Shown in pieces: positions 17,750 to 26,296 of a stretch of DNA of 64,000 nt. Each line of letters starts with the position of its first letter. Positions within the stretch are counted from its first letter, which is position 1. A program made the translations under genes and the position numbers. The stretch is from assembly GCF_017581965.1 (NCBI RefSeq), contig NZ_JAGEVF010000005.1, forward strand, positions 1 through 64,000, in the 5' to 3' direction. The notes beneath the pieces were generated by a model that saw only the letters and a program-made list of their open reading frames with translations, was not told where the DNA came from and did not search any database. The stretch comes from Winogradskyella pelagia. GTDB taxonomy: Bacteria; Bacteroidota; Bacteroidia; Flavobacteriales; Flavobacteriaceae.

Positions 17750-18433
17750 ATGGACAAGCTTAGCTTCACTTCTTCAGAAAAGCAATTCAGTATACTATAT
17801 GTAATAATTGTACTTATTGAATTAATTTCAGGAAGTTTAAGCCATTTGACTTATTTCCATTTTATAGCTAAGCCGGCAATTGTTGGAAGTTTGATTGTTG
17901 CGTTTGTGACATTTTCTACGGACCTTAAAAGAGTCACTAAAAACTTAATTTTAGCAGGGTTAATTTTTTCAATCCTTGGAGATGTCATATTAATGATTGT
18001 GAATGATTGGGCACATGCATTTACCTCTGGCCTAATTGCATTTCTTACAGCGCATCTATTTTATTGCAGGGCATTCTGGCTGCAAAGGGATAAAGCTAAA
18101 TCCGCATTACCTATTATAGTTTCATTTCTTACCTATGGTTTTGCTATATTTTTCTTTTTAAAGGACGATTTGGGTGAGATGATGATTCCGGTAATTGTAT
18201 ATATGCTAGTTATAATCACTATGGCTACACTAGCATATTTACGAAAGAAATCAACAACTGCTTTCACGCATTGGTTAGTCTTTGGCGGTGCACTTTTATT
18301 TGTTATCTCTGATAGTTTGTTAGCCATAGACAAATTCTCTAAGCCTTTGTCGTTTTCTCATATAAGTATTATGATTACTTACGCTTTTGCACAGTATGGT
18401 ATTGTTTTTGGAATTTTAAAATCTAAAGTGTAA
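17750..18433 (+). CDS. YhhN family membrane protein (lysoplasmalogenase-like)
   Basis: This 227-residue integral membrane protein has about eight hydrophobic segments and belongs to the YhhN/TMEM86 family. Members from animals and some bacteria cleave the vinyl-ether bond of lysoplasmalogens. Visible family features include GLIFSILGDVILM, GLIAFLTAHLFYCRAF and VFGGALLFVISDSLLAIDKF, with the conserved acidic residues (GD, SD) in membrane segments that are thought to be catalytic. Whether this organism makes plasmalogens is unknown, so the substrate is uncertain. It stands 49 bp before the ECF sigma gene. Confidence 0.85.
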   Translation: MDKLSFTSSEKQFSILYVIIVLIELISGSLSHLTYFHFIAKPAIVGSLIVAFVTFSTDLKRVTKNLILAGLIFSILGDVILMIVNDWAHAFTSGLIAFLTAHLFYCRAFWLQRDKAKSALPIIVSFLTYGFAIFFFLKDDLGEMMIPVIVYMLVIITMATLAYLRKKSTTAFTHWLVFGGALLFVISDSLLAIDKFSKPLSFSHISIMITYAFAQYGIVFGILKSKV

Positions 18434-18482
18434 CAATACTTATGCAATTACTACTAATGTATTATCTAACCAATCTCATCAA

Positions 18483-18977
18483 TTGAATAAAGAACTCGAA
18501 CATAGTTTTGTTGAGCAGTTGAAAAAACATCAAAACATTGTACATAAGGTGTGCCGTTTGTACACCAACAATGTTGATGCGCATAATGATTTATTCCAAG
18601 AAATAACAATTCAGTTATGGCGTGCATACCCTAAGTTTAGAGGCGACTCCAAGTTTAGCACATGGATGTACCGTGTTGGATTGAATACGGCGATTACACT
18701 TTACCGTAAATCAAAAAGGCGTATAAAAACGCAAGAATTTGACACAGTACAGTTTAAGATAAAAGCCGAGGCCTATGATGATACAGAAGAGCAGCAACTA
18801 AAACTATTGTATAATGCCATTCGCCAACTTAACGATATAGAAAAAGCACTCGTGTTTTTATATTTAGAAGATAAGGACTATAGAGAAATAAGTGCAACCC
18901 TTGGTATTACGGAAGTAAATGCGCGTGTAAAAATGAATAGAGTTAAAAAGAAATTGAAAACGATATTAAATCCGTAA
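18483..18977 (+). CDS. ECF-type RNA polymerase sigma factor
   Basis: This 164-residue protein is a sigma-70 family factor of the extracytoplasmic-function type. Sigma region 2 lies at about residues 15-85 (DLFQEITIQLWRAYPKFRG, FSTWMYRVGLNTAI) and region 4 at about 110-160 (FLYLEDKDYREISATLGI, VKMNRVKKKLK). The start is TTG at 18483: no in-frame ATG fits and the family N-terminus begins at this point. The gene is followed four bases later by a membrane protein that probably regulates it. The target regulon is unknown. Confidence 0.9.
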   Translation: MNKELEHSFVEQLKKHQNIVHKVCRLYTNNVDAHNDLFQEITIQLWRAYPKFRGDSKFSTWMYRVGLNTAITLYRKSKRRIKTQEFDTVQFKIKAEAYDDTEEQQLKLLYNAIRQLNDIEKALVFLYLEDKDYREISATLGITEVNARVKMNRVKKKLKTILNP

Positions 18978-18981
18978 TCAT

Positions 18982-19614
18982 ATGGATGAATTAGATTTAT
19001 TAAAAAAAGATTGGAACAAAGGACAGGCCGACTTTAAGAGTTATGAGGAGTCTGATATTTACCCTATGCTCCATAAAAAATCGTCTAATATAGTTAAGAC
19101 CTTGTTTTATATTAGTGTTGCAGAACTTGTGTTTTGGGTATTAATTAGCTACGTACCTTACCTATTCTCAGACAGCATGCGTCAACGCTTAGATGAGAGT
19201 TATGAAAATCCTTTGTTCGTGGGTTTAACGATTTTAGGCTTTGTGGTAACAGCAGTTTTTGTTTATCTATTGTACCATTCCCATAAATCAATATCAACTA
19301 CCGATAACGTTAGGCGTTTAATGAAAAGTATTTTAAGGACACGTAAAGTCATAAAATATTACGTGCTCTATAATCTAATAATGATATTTATTTCTGTTCC
19401 ACTGTCCTTATATTTTGAATTTCAACAAAACCCATTATTTCATGAGGAAGTAGCTCAAATGAACAATACTCAAATGTCAATTCTTATTGGTATAACTGTT
19501 GTGGTAACAGGAGTATTGGTAGGACTAATATGGTTGTTTTACAGACTACTTTATGGTATTCTTTTAAAACGACTTAACAGAAACTACGAAGAACTTAAAC
19601 GGTTAGAGGTCTAA
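18982..19614 (+). CDS. Four-helix membrane protein paired with the ECF sigma factor (putative anti-sigma)
   Basis: I do not recognise a named family. The 210-residue protein has an N-terminal cytosolic stretch of about 40 residues (DELDLLKKDWNKG, YPMLHKKSS) and then four membrane segments at about 41-65, 77-97, 123-143 and 160-190. It ends with a short charged tail. Its start lies four bases after the sigma gene's stop codon, so the two are translated from one mRNA. A short soluble N-terminus ahead of membrane helices suits an anti-sigma factor; that is an inference from position and topology only. Confidence 0.65.
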   Translation: MDELDLLKKDWNKGQADFKSYEESDIYPMLHKKSSNIVKTLFYISVAELVFWVLISYVPYLFSDSMRQRLDESYENPLFVGLTILGFVVTAVFVYLLYHSHKSISTTDNVRRLMKSILRTRKVIKYYVLYNLIMIFISVPLSLYFEFQQNPLFHEEVAQMNNTQMSILIGITVVVTGVLVGLIWLFYRLLYGILLKRLNRNYEELKRLEV

Positions 19615-19616
19615 TT

Positions 19617-20417
19617 CTACCAGTTTCTAAGTTCTCTATTTAACCGTTCTTTTTCTAGTAATTCTTCTTCTGGAATCACTTTTAAAAATGATGGATGTTG
19701 CTCGATTGCGTATTCGATTTTTTCTACAATGTCAGCAATGGATTCGTTGTCGTAATCAATATCTAAAGGTTGTTTAATCTCCATAGATTGATAGATGTTT
19801 TTCTTTTTCACCCTTAGACCTTTCTTATCAAAAGAGCGTCTAAATCCATCAATAACTATTGGAACAACGATTGGCTTATAGGTTTTTATGATATGAGCCG
19901 TACCTTTTCTTATGGGCTTAAAAGGCGTAGTGGTTCCTTGAGGGAAAGTAATTACCCAACCATCATCTAGAGCTTTTTTAATATTAGTAATATCGCTCAT
20001 CTTTACTTGTCTGTTCACCTCTTGACCTTTTGCACGCCATGTACGTTCTATACTAATAGATCCTGTATAAGCAAATATCTTAGGTAACAAGCCTGACTTC
20101 ATGGTTTCTTTGGCTGCTACGTAGTAGATATTTAGTTTTGGATTCCATAAATAACCTACATTTTTAATATTGTCCCATCTACCACTCAAACTTGCATTAA
20201 ACACATGGAACATGGAAATAACATCTGCAAAATAGGTTTGGTGATTAGATATAAAAAGCACATTAGTATCGGGTAAGTTTTTAATAATCTCAGACCCTTC
20301 TATTTGCAATTCATTGAATCCTCTAAAGCGCCTATGAGTAAGCAACCCAAGGATTCTAATTAACCACTTTTTCACAAAAAGAATATGACCAAAAGGATTG
20401 GTTTTAAATAATCCCAT
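19617..20417 (-). CDS. 1-acylglycerol-3-phosphate O-acyltransferase-like (PlsC domain)
   Basis: This 266-residue membrane-associated enzyme belongs to the PlsC/LPLAT group that acylates lysophosphatidic acid or a related lipid. The acceptor motif is NHQTYFAD, in which five residues separate His and Asp rather than the usual four (HX4D). Block II and III equivalents are present: GSISIERTWRA and TFPQGTTTPFKPIRKGTAHI, with IVPIVIDGF later. The Asn before His and the FPQGTT segment support activity. It converges on the anti-sigma-like gene with a 2-bp gap and lies 46 bp downstream of the Nudix gene, probably in the same operon. Confidence 0.85.
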   Translation of the reverse strand: MGLFKTNPFGHILFVKKWLIRILGLLTHRRFRGFNELQIEGSEIIKNLPDTNVLFISNHQTYFADVISMFHVFNASLSGRWDNIKNVGYLWNPKLNIYYVAAKETMKSGLLPKIFAYTGSISIERTWRAKGQEVNRQVKMSDITNIKKALDDGWVITFPQGTTTPFKPIRKGTAHIIKTYKPIVVPIVIDGFRRSFDKKGLRVKKKNIYQSMEIKQPLDIDYDNESIADIVEKIEYAIEQHPSFLKVIPEEELLEKERLNRELRNW

Positions 20418-20463
20418 ACATTGTTTTTGAAATTATAGCTACAAATGTAACAATTTAAGGTAC

Positions 20464-21105
20464 CTACAAAACTTGTTTTAACAAGTCTTTTATTTCACCA
20501 AGCATCATGGCAGTTGCTCCCCAAACTATATGTCCATTAAGCTTAAACGCTGGCACCTCAACTTTTACGTTGTAAGAGGTAGGTACTGTTGTAGTAATAG
20601 TATTAGACTCTAACAAAAACTCTTGCAGCGCAATTTCTATAATATCCTCTACTTCCTCATCTTGTTTTCTAAAACTAGGATACTGGTTTAAAAGCCCCAT
20701 GTAGGGATGTACCATAAAATTACTTGGAGGAATATACAATGGAGAAATTTTCCTCAATACCTCTATACGTTGAAAAGGAACACCAATTTCCTCCTCCGTC
20801 TCCCTAAGTGCTGTAACTTGAAGACTTTTATCCCCTTCTTCGTACTTTCCGCCAGGAAATCCAACCTGAGCAGAATGCACCCCTTTATAGGTTTTTCTAA
20901 GAATTAGAACCAAATTGGTAGAGTCTTTTAGATTCGGGTAAAACAAAGCCATAACTCCAGCTTTCTTTGCAGACTTAGCCTTCTTCTTCATCTTTTTTGC
21001 TAGTTCCAATCGGTATGGGGGCGACATTTTAGCATGAGAAGATTCGCCAAAAAGTTCGAGATGTTTTATTTTTACTACAGATTCTTGAAACCGATCAAAT
21101 TGCAT
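20464..21105 (-). CDS. Nudix CoA pyrophosphatase (NUDT7/NudL type)
   Basis: The enzyme likely hydrolyses coenzyme A or acyl-CoA to a phosphopantetheine product and 3',5'-ADP. The Nudix box is FPGGKYEEGDKSLQVTALRE followed by TEEEIGV; the Asp at the position of the first conserved Glu is typical of the CoA pyrophosphatase branch. The preceding LVLILRKTYKGVHSAQVGFP matches the CoAse signature. The protein is 213 residues, a usual length. Its ATG is only two bases from the ATG of the divergent cyclophilin gene, so its promoter must lie inside that gene. Confidence 0.9.
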   Translation of the reverse strand: MQFDRFQESVVKIKHLELFGESSHAKMSPPYRLELAKKMKKKAKSAKKAGVMALFYPNLKDSTNLVLILRKTYKGVHSAQVGFPGGKYEEGDKSLQVTALRETEEEIGVPFQRIEVLRKISPLYIPPSNFMVHPYMGLLNQYPSFRKQDEEVEDIIEIALQEFLLESNTITTTVPTSYNVKVEVPAFKLNGHIVWGATAMMLGEIKDLLKQVL

Positions 21106-21107
21106 TT

Positions 21108-21815
21108 ATGAGATTTCTATTCGTTCTAAGTTTTATCTTGTTTTTATCGAGCTGTGAAGATAAAAAAACTTCAAAACAATCCACTACTACCGAGACTAAA
21201 GAATCTTTTGTTCCTGAATCAATACCGCAAGTGGAAAACAAAAAAAAGGCCAAACCAGAATATCCTGTTTTATCAGATGATAATGCCATGGAGTTTTTTT
21301 TAGATTACAGTAAAACCCATGAAGAAAATAAAGTGAGAATATCTACAGACTTTGGCACTATTGACATCCTTCTTTATGATAAAACTAGATTTCATAGGGC
21401 AAATTTTGTATATCTCACTAAGCGCAAGTACTTTGACGGTACACAATTCTATCGCGTTGTAAAAAACTTTGTTATTCAAGGAGGCAGTAGTGACGACTAC
21501 AATATTGCAAAACGACGCAAAAAAATAGGGAAATATTTACTGCCTCCAGACACCAAACGAGGCTATACGCATAAGCGTGGAGCTATTTCTATGCCTAGCA
21601 GTGAAATAGAGAATGCCTATAAACTCGCCTCACCTTTTCAATTCTTTATTGTTCAAAGACAAGGTGGCGCTCAGTATTTAGATGGTGATTATACTGTATT
21701 TGGTGAAGTTGTTGAAGGTATGGATGTGGTCGATAAAATAGCTGATGTAGAGACTGATGAAGGTGAATGGCCTCTTAAAAATGTTTATATTAGAAAAGTA
21801 GAATTAATAGATTAA
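21108..21815 (+). CDS. Cyclophilin-type peptidyl-prolyl isomerase lipoprotein
   Basis: This 235-residue exported lipoprotein begins MRFLFVLSFILFLSSC, a lipobox with Cys-16 as the modified residue. A linker of about 45 charged residues precedes the cyclophilin domain (about 75-235). Visible motifs are IDILLYDKTRFHRANFVYL, YFDGTQFYRVVKNFVIQGG, the active-site-like FQFFIVQ, and DGDYTVFGEVVEGMDVVDKI. The FYRV and QGG positions match catalytic cyclophilins. It probably assists folding of periplasmic or outer-membrane proteins. The next gene starts two bases after its stop codon. Confidence 0.92.
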   Translation: MRFLFVLSFILFLSSCEDKKTSKQSTTTETKESFVPESIPQVENKKKAKPEYPVLSDDNAMEFFLDYSKTHEENKVRISTDFGTIDILLYDKTRFHRANFVYLTKRKYFDGTQFYRVVKNFVIQGGSSDDYNIAKRRKKIGKYLLPPDTKRGYTHKRGAISMPSSEIENAYKLASPFQFFIVQRQGGAQYLDGDYTVFGEVVEGMDVVDKIADVETDEGEWPLKNVYIRKVELID

Positions 21816-21817
21816 AG

Positions 21818-23020
21818 ATGCGCCTTAAACCAATTTTAAAAACGTCTCTGGTTGCTATAAGCCTTCTAGTTTGCATGCTTTTATCATCACAATCTTACCA
21901 GGTTTATTCCAATGATGTTTTAAAACTATACTCTGAACAATTAAGGGATAGCATAAATTTAAATCTGCACAAACCAGAATCATTGGGTAAATCCGGCCCA
22001 AATATAAAGTTTCCAGTAACTATTATTTTTGACAGTCAACATAAAATGACATATCCTAGAATAATCAATACTTTTGACTTCCTATCAATAGATGCCTTAA
22101 TCCCAGAGACCATAATAGTTGGAGTTCCATTTAATTTTAATAATCGTACTTATTTAACATCAGACCAACGTAAGGAAGGGGACTCATTAATGGGTATTGA
22201 ACGAATGGAGCGTTTCTTGTTTAAAGAACTTATACCGAAACTTAAATCTGAATTCAAGGCCAATGACTTTTTAATGATTATTGGTCATTCTAGGACAGCT
22301 TTTTTAGTTAACTATTTATTGACTAAGCAGAGTTCCAACATAAATGTGGCAGTGGCCTTGAGTGGATTTTATAAGGAACACCCTCTTAATGAGGGCTTTT
22401 TTGAAGATTACTTAGGCAACAATGAGAATTTCCCAAGGCCAACGCAATATTTTATTACCGCAGGCACTTCAGCTGAAGAAACATCCTATAAAACAGAAAA
22501 CGATGCCTTAAGTACCTATTTCTCAAATGCATCGATAGCAAAAAACCTAGACCTTAACTACAGTACTAATGCGCATGCCACTCACATGGTAAATTTTTGG
22601 ATGTCTATTCCCCAGATTTTACTTAATAGTTATGAGGAATATGGGTTAATCATCAACAATTGGTTGTTTAACAAATTGGAAGATGCAACTAATGAGCAAC
22701 CCATAGAGGAATTTAAATCCGACTTAACTAAGTTGAATGAAAAATTAAGTCTTAATGCCAACCCAAGTATTACACATATTTTTTCTTTCGCTAGCCACTA
22801 CCTCAACACTAAGGACTATTCTACAGCCATTGATTTTGTGAGCCTAGGCCTTGATTACTACCCAGATTATTTAGACTTCTATCCTCTAATAATTGAGCTT
22901 TTTCAGCAGAGTAATGATGAAAAAAATAGAAATAAATATATTGAAATCTACAAAAAGAAAATTGCTGCAGACGCCTCTTTAAGCGACCCTGAGAAAAACA
23001 ACAGGCTTAAATCTTATTAA
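21818..23020 (+). CDS. Exported alpha/beta-hydrolase (Fes/YbbA-like esterase) with C-terminal helical repeats
   Basis: This 400-residue protein has an N-terminal signal or anchor (about residues 8-25, TSLVAISLLVCMLLSSQS). An alpha/beta-hydrolase domain of the putative esterase family (Esterase D/Fes type) covers about 45-275. The nucleophile is in MIIGHSRTAFL, where the motif is GHSRT rather than GxSxG, and the candidate catalytic His is in NAHATHMVNFW. The last ~110 residues look like helical TPR-type units (YLNTKDYSTAIDFVSLGLDYY). Family members include siderophore esterases; no siderophore genes are nearby, so the substrate is open. It is in an operon with the cyclophilin. Confidence 0.8.
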   Translation: MRLKPILKTSLVAISLLVCMLLSSQSYQVYSNDVLKLYSEQLRDSINLNLHKPESLGKSGPNIKFPVTIIFDSQHKMTYPRIINTFDFLSIDALIPETIIVGVPFNFNNRTYLTSDQRKEGDSLMGIERMERFLFKELIPKLKSEFKANDFLMIIGHSRTAFLVNYLLTKQSSNINVAVALSGFYKEHPLNEGFFEDYLGNNENFPRPTQYFITAGTSAEETSYKTENDALSTYFSNASIAKNLDLNYSTNAHATHMVNFWMSIPQILLNSYEEYGLIINNWLFNKLEDATNEQPIEEFKSDLTKLNEKLSLNANPSITHIFSFASHYLNTKDYSTAIDFVSLGLDYYPDYLDFYPLIIELFQQSNDEKNRNKYIEIYKKKIAADASLSDPEKNNRLKSY

Positions 23021-23024
23021 TATG

Positions 23025-23633
23025 TTAGGTCTTTTTGTAAAGACTTGGTAAACTAATTTTAAAAACAACAGCAAGAAGTCTAATGGCAATTACCACTGCT
23101 CCAGCTATTAAAAAAATAAGGTTCACATCACCTGTAAACTCTCGTAAAACAAAATAGACGATACCACCAACTATACATGCGGTTGCATAAACTTCTTTAT
23201 GGAATATTACAGGAATTTCATTACATAAAATATCTCTAATTACACCACCAAAACAAGCAGAAATAGTCCCTAGTGTTATGCAAATCACAGGATGTAAATC
23301 GGCATTTAAGCCTTTTTCAATGCCAATGACGGTATACAAGCCAATACCTATGGTATCAAAAAGAAATAAAGATCGACGTAAATGCTTTAACTTATCCCTG
23401 AAAAGCATGGCCAAAATGGCTGCTACGGCGATTACAGACATAAAGGTCATGTCTCTCATCCAGAACACTGGAGTTGCCCCAATTAAAGTATCTCTTAAAG
23501 TTCCTCCTCCTACCGCAGTAACAAAAGCAATAATAAAAACGCCAAATGCATCCATGCGCTTATTCATTGCGACAAGAACACCAGAAATAGCAAAGGCAAT
23601 AGTCCCTAAGATATCTAAAGTCTGAATAAACAT
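23025..23633 (-). CDS. TRIC-type trimeric cation channel family protein (UPF0126/YicG)
   Basis: This 202-residue protein has seven hydrophobic segments arranged as two repeats of three helices plus one. Each repeat carries the UPF0126 signature: AFAISGVLVAMNKRMDAFGV and GGGTLRDTLIG in the first, GTISACFGGVIRDILCNEIP in the second. Bacterial members have been shown structurally to be prokaryotic TRIC channels, conducting monovalent cations. The start overlaps the stop codon of the RDD gene by one base, so the two are cotranslated. It converges on the esterase with a 4-bp gap. Confidence 0.93.
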   Translation of the reverse strand: MFIQTLDILGTIAFAISGVLVAMNKRMDAFGVFIIAFVTAVGGGTLRDTLIGATPVFWMRDMTFMSVIAVAAILAMLFRDKLKHLRRSLFLFDTIGIGLYTVIGIEKGLNADLHPVICITLGTISACFGGVIRDILCNEIPVIFHKEVYATACIVGGIVYFVLREFTGDVNLIFLIAGAVVIAIRLLAVVFKISLPSLYKKT

Positions 23634-24358
23634 TACATGTTCTGGGTGTAGTAGTTATAATCCTTCAAAATAGTATCAATAAACTGTAAATCATACATAT
23701 CTGATTCTATCTTCAGTAAATCACAGATTTTATTTCTAAGGATAGTTAAGGTTTTAAAATCACTATTTTTTCGAGATATGGTATAGGCTTCTTTAATAAT
23801 TCTCACATCCTTATCCGTTAATTGAGTTACAGTGTTAAAAACCGGCTGATAATTGTCTTCAATTTCTTCCAATATGGTACTAGTAATTTTATGTTTTTTC
23901 TTTACACTTATAACCACTGTTCCTGCTGCGGCATCACCAACACGTTGTTTTTTGTCCGACAGTAAAATACTTAATATACCTATTGAAGGAGAGAATATCC
24001 ATAAATCTACAATACGTAGCATCCATCTCACAAATAAGTTATACCATTCAGTAGGTGCTCCGTCTAATCGCACTACTTTTATCCTCATAATCATTTTTCC
24101 AATGGTTTGTCCACCAAAAATGATGTGAAAAATGAGCGAGTAGAAAAAGGCAGGCAGTAAGAATAGACCTAAAAAACCACGCTGTGTCCAAGCATCTGTA
24201 TCAAAGATTTCGGAAATAGCTACTAAGTTTTCCATGATGGTCATATAGGTTAAAATAACAATGCCATCAATTAAAAAAGCAACAGAGCGCTCACCTAGCC
24301 CAATTAGCTTATAATCTAAGTTGACATTTTGTGCGGTGTTAATTGCTAAATTGCCCAT
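23633..24358 (-). CDS. RDD-family membrane protein
   Basis: This 241-residue protein has an RDD domain at about residues 15-160, with the first membrane segment starting GERSVAFLIDGIVIL, then FGGQTIGKMIMRIKVVRLDG and a further membrane segment before DKKQRVGDAAAGTVV. The C-terminal ~80 residues are soluble and charged. I chose the start at 24358 (MGNLAINTAQNVNLDYK) because it begins the conserved region; an in-frame ATG at 24460 would overlap the divergent SpoIIM-like gene. RDD proteins have been linked to ion or solute transport. It faces the SpoIIM-MoxR operon across 34 bp, an association seen in other phyla. Confidence 0.88.
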   Translation of the reverse strand: MGNLAINTAQNVNLDYKLIGLGERSVAFLIDGIVILTYMTIMENLVAISEIFDTDAWTQRGFLGLFLLPAFFYSLIFHIIFGGQTIGKMIMRIKVVRLDGAPTEWYNLFVRWMLRIVDLWIFSPSIGILSILLSDKKQRVGDAAAGTVVISVKKKHKITSTILEEIEDNYQPVFNTVTQLTDKDVRIIKEAYTISRKNSDFKTLTILRNKICDLLKIESDMYDLQFIDTILKDYNYYTQNM

Positions 24359-24392
24359 TGCAATGTATCTTCGTTTTAAATTAAAATAGTCT

Positions 24393-25376
24393 ATGCGCGA
24401 AGCTGCTTTCGTCAAGCAAAATAAGGAAAAATGGATTGGTTTTGAAAAGGCATTGAACAATAATGTAAAAATAAATCCCGATAACCTTGCCTCCTACTAC
24501 ATACAGCTTACTAATGACCTGTCTTATGCGCAAACCTACTACCCAGATAGTAAGACCTTGTTGTATTTAAATTCGCTGGCCTCACAAGCGCACCAGAAGA
24601 TTTACGTTACAAAGCGCGAATCAAAAAATAAAATTATTTCGTTTTGGCGCGACGAGTTTCCATTATTTTTTAGACAATACCATAAAACCCTACTTTATTC
24701 TTTTTTAATCTTTATGTCTGCCGTTTTAATTGGTGCGGTCTCTACAATAAATGACGACTCTTTCATAAGGCTGATTTTAGGGGATTATTATGTGAACATG
24801 ACCATTGAGAATATTGAAAACGGCGAACCTATGGCCGTTTATAAAAGCGGAAGCAGTATCGGCTCATTTTTAGGTATTACCATAAACAATATTAGGGTGG
24901 CCATAATTGCATTTGCCCTTGGAGTCATTTTTAGTATTGGTACTATTTATGTCTTATTCAGTAACGGAATTATGCTGGGTGCATTTATTACTTTCTTTTA
25001 TAATTATGGTATTCTAGAGAAGACGTCTACAGTTTGGCTTCACGGTACCATTGAAATATCTGTAATCGTAATTGCTGGTTGTGCCGGATTAGTGATGGGT
25101 AATAGTTTCTTATTTCCAAAAACTTACTCAAGGCGAGTGGCTTTTATGAAAGGTGCTAAAGATGGTTTAAAAATAGTAGTAAGTACGATACCGTTTTTTA
25201 TTATTGCTGGTTTTATAGAAGGCTTTATAACCCGATATGGTGAGCAGATGCCTTGGTTTATTGCCTATGGAATCATAGGCGTTTCATTATTTTTAATTGT
25301 TTATTACTATATCCTTTACCCTATTTTATTACATAAAGCCCAATCTATTCAAATTTCAAATCTTAACAACAAGTGA
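24393..25376 (+). CDS. SpoIIM-like (stage II sporulation protein M family) membrane protein
   Basis: This 327-residue protein has a soluble helical N-terminus of about 90 residues (MREAAFVKQNKEKWIGFEKAL) and then six membrane segments. The SpoIIM core is at about 105-310, with IRVAIIAFALGVIFSIGTIY, SNGIMLGAFITFF and GTIEISVIVIAGCAGLVMG. In Bacillus SpoIIM acts in septal peptidoglycan hydrolysis during sporulation, but this organism is not a spore former and the family is widespread next to MoxR genes. It is the first gene of a tightly overlapped operon: its TGA shares bases with the GTG of the next gene. Confidence 0.9.
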   Translation: MREAAFVKQNKEKWIGFEKALNNNVKINPDNLASYYIQLTNDLSYAQTYYPDSKTLLYLNSLASQAHQKIYVTKRESKNKIISFWRDEFPLFFRQYHKTLLYSFLIFMSAVLIGAVSTINDDSFIRLILGDYYVNMTIENIENGEPMAVYKSGSSIGSFLGITINNIRVAIIAFALGVIFSIGTIYVLFSNGIMLGAFITFFYNYGILEKTSTVWLHGTIEISVIVIAGCAGLVMGNSFLFPKTYSRRVAFMKGAKDGLKIVVSTIPFFIIAGFIEGFITRYGEQMPWFIAYGIIGVSLFLIVYYYILYPILLHKAQSIQISNLNNK

Positions 25377-26296
25377 ACGACAACTATATAGAGCTCAGAA
25401 CCAGGAGTACCTTCGGTGATATTGTCAATACATACTTCTTGTTTTTAAAGTATAATTTCAAATCATATACCAATCTATATCTAAGATATAATGCCGCCAG
25501 CATTGCCCTTACTTTGATAGCCTCTTATTTACTAGTGACAGGTTTTTTGGGATTGGCGAGTCGCGATTTTAGGTTTGGTATGAGCAATAATATCGAAAGC
25601 GACAGCTATTTTATTGCAGGGTTGATAGTATTCTTACTCATAATTTTTGTGACCTCATTAATAAATTACAGCTTTTCTAGTGCCTTCATTGCCCAATATG
25701 TAAATAATCAAGGGCATATAAACCCAAAAACTATTTGGCGGAGTATCCTTAACAACCTTGGGACTATTATTGTATTTATACTTATTGGCGCCTTACTTTA
25801 TGGTCTATACCTTATCATTACCGTGATGGTATCTTTTATTCCATTATTAGGCATGATTATTCAGTATGGGCTTAGTTTCACTTTAGCTGCTGTTTTCGGA
25901 CTTACATTTATGTCTATATTCTCGTCTAACAAGTCCTTTGGAGAGGCTATCTCAGAAGGTTTTGATTTAACTTTCTCAAATTTTTGGCGCGTCATTTTAT
26001 TTGGATTGGTTATTGGGATACTAAATTTTTTAATATCTGCCTTAATTGTAGCTATACCTAGCGTTATCATTGGTGTTTATGTCTATTTTTCTGTTGAGAG
26101 TAATGTGGATTTACTCACCAATACTTTTTCTACGTTAGTCTTTACATTTGGATTTGCTGCCTTTATTCTATCCTTTATTTACACCCAGGCCTTATCACAG
26201 CTTTCATACGGGATATTATATTACAATCTCTACGAGGTGAAGTATAACGTGTTTTTGCAGAAAAAAATTGAGCAAATCGGTATAAATGAGCAATAA
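25373..26296 (+). CDS. Multi-pass membrane protein of the SpoIIM-MoxR operon
   Basis: I recognise no well-characterised family. The 307-residue protein begins at GTG 25373, overlapping the previous stop codon by four bases. It has a short cytosolic N-terminus (IELRTRSTFGDIVNTYFLFLKYNFK) and about six membrane segments. Segments such as IFLIGALLYGLYLIITVMV-like stretches and SEGFDLTFSNFWRVILFGLV resemble the glycerophosphoryl-diester-phosphodiesterase membrane-domain/DUF975 type of permease-like proteins common in such operons. It overlaps the DUF4129 gene by 11 bp. A structural role in the same membrane complex is likely but inferred. Confidence 0.7.
   Translation: MNDNYIELRTRSTFGDIVNTYFLFLKYNFKSYTNLYLRYNAASIALTLIASYLLVTGFLGLASRDFRFGMSNNIESDSYFIAGLIVFLLIIFVTSLINYSFSSAFIAQYVNNQGHINPKTIWRSILNNLGTIIVFILIGALLYGLYLIITVMVSFIPLLGMIIQYGLSFTLAAVFGLTFMSIFSSNKSFGEAISEGFDLTFSNFWRVILFGLVIGILNFLISALIVAIPSVIIGVYVYFSVESNVDLLTNTFSTLVFTFGFAAFILSFIYTQALSQLSYGILYYNLYEVKYNVFLQKKIEQIGINEQ

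Noticed and set aside
18982-19614. Calling the ECF-linked membrane protein a definite anti-sigma factor
   Set aside because: No known anti-sigma motif (such as a zinc-binding HxxxCxxC) is present; the role is inferred only from position, so it is marked as putative.
24359-24460. A longer RDD protein starting at 24460
   Set aside because: The extra codons overlap the divergent SpoIIM-like gene and look non-conserved; MGNLAINTAQ at 24358 is the natural start.
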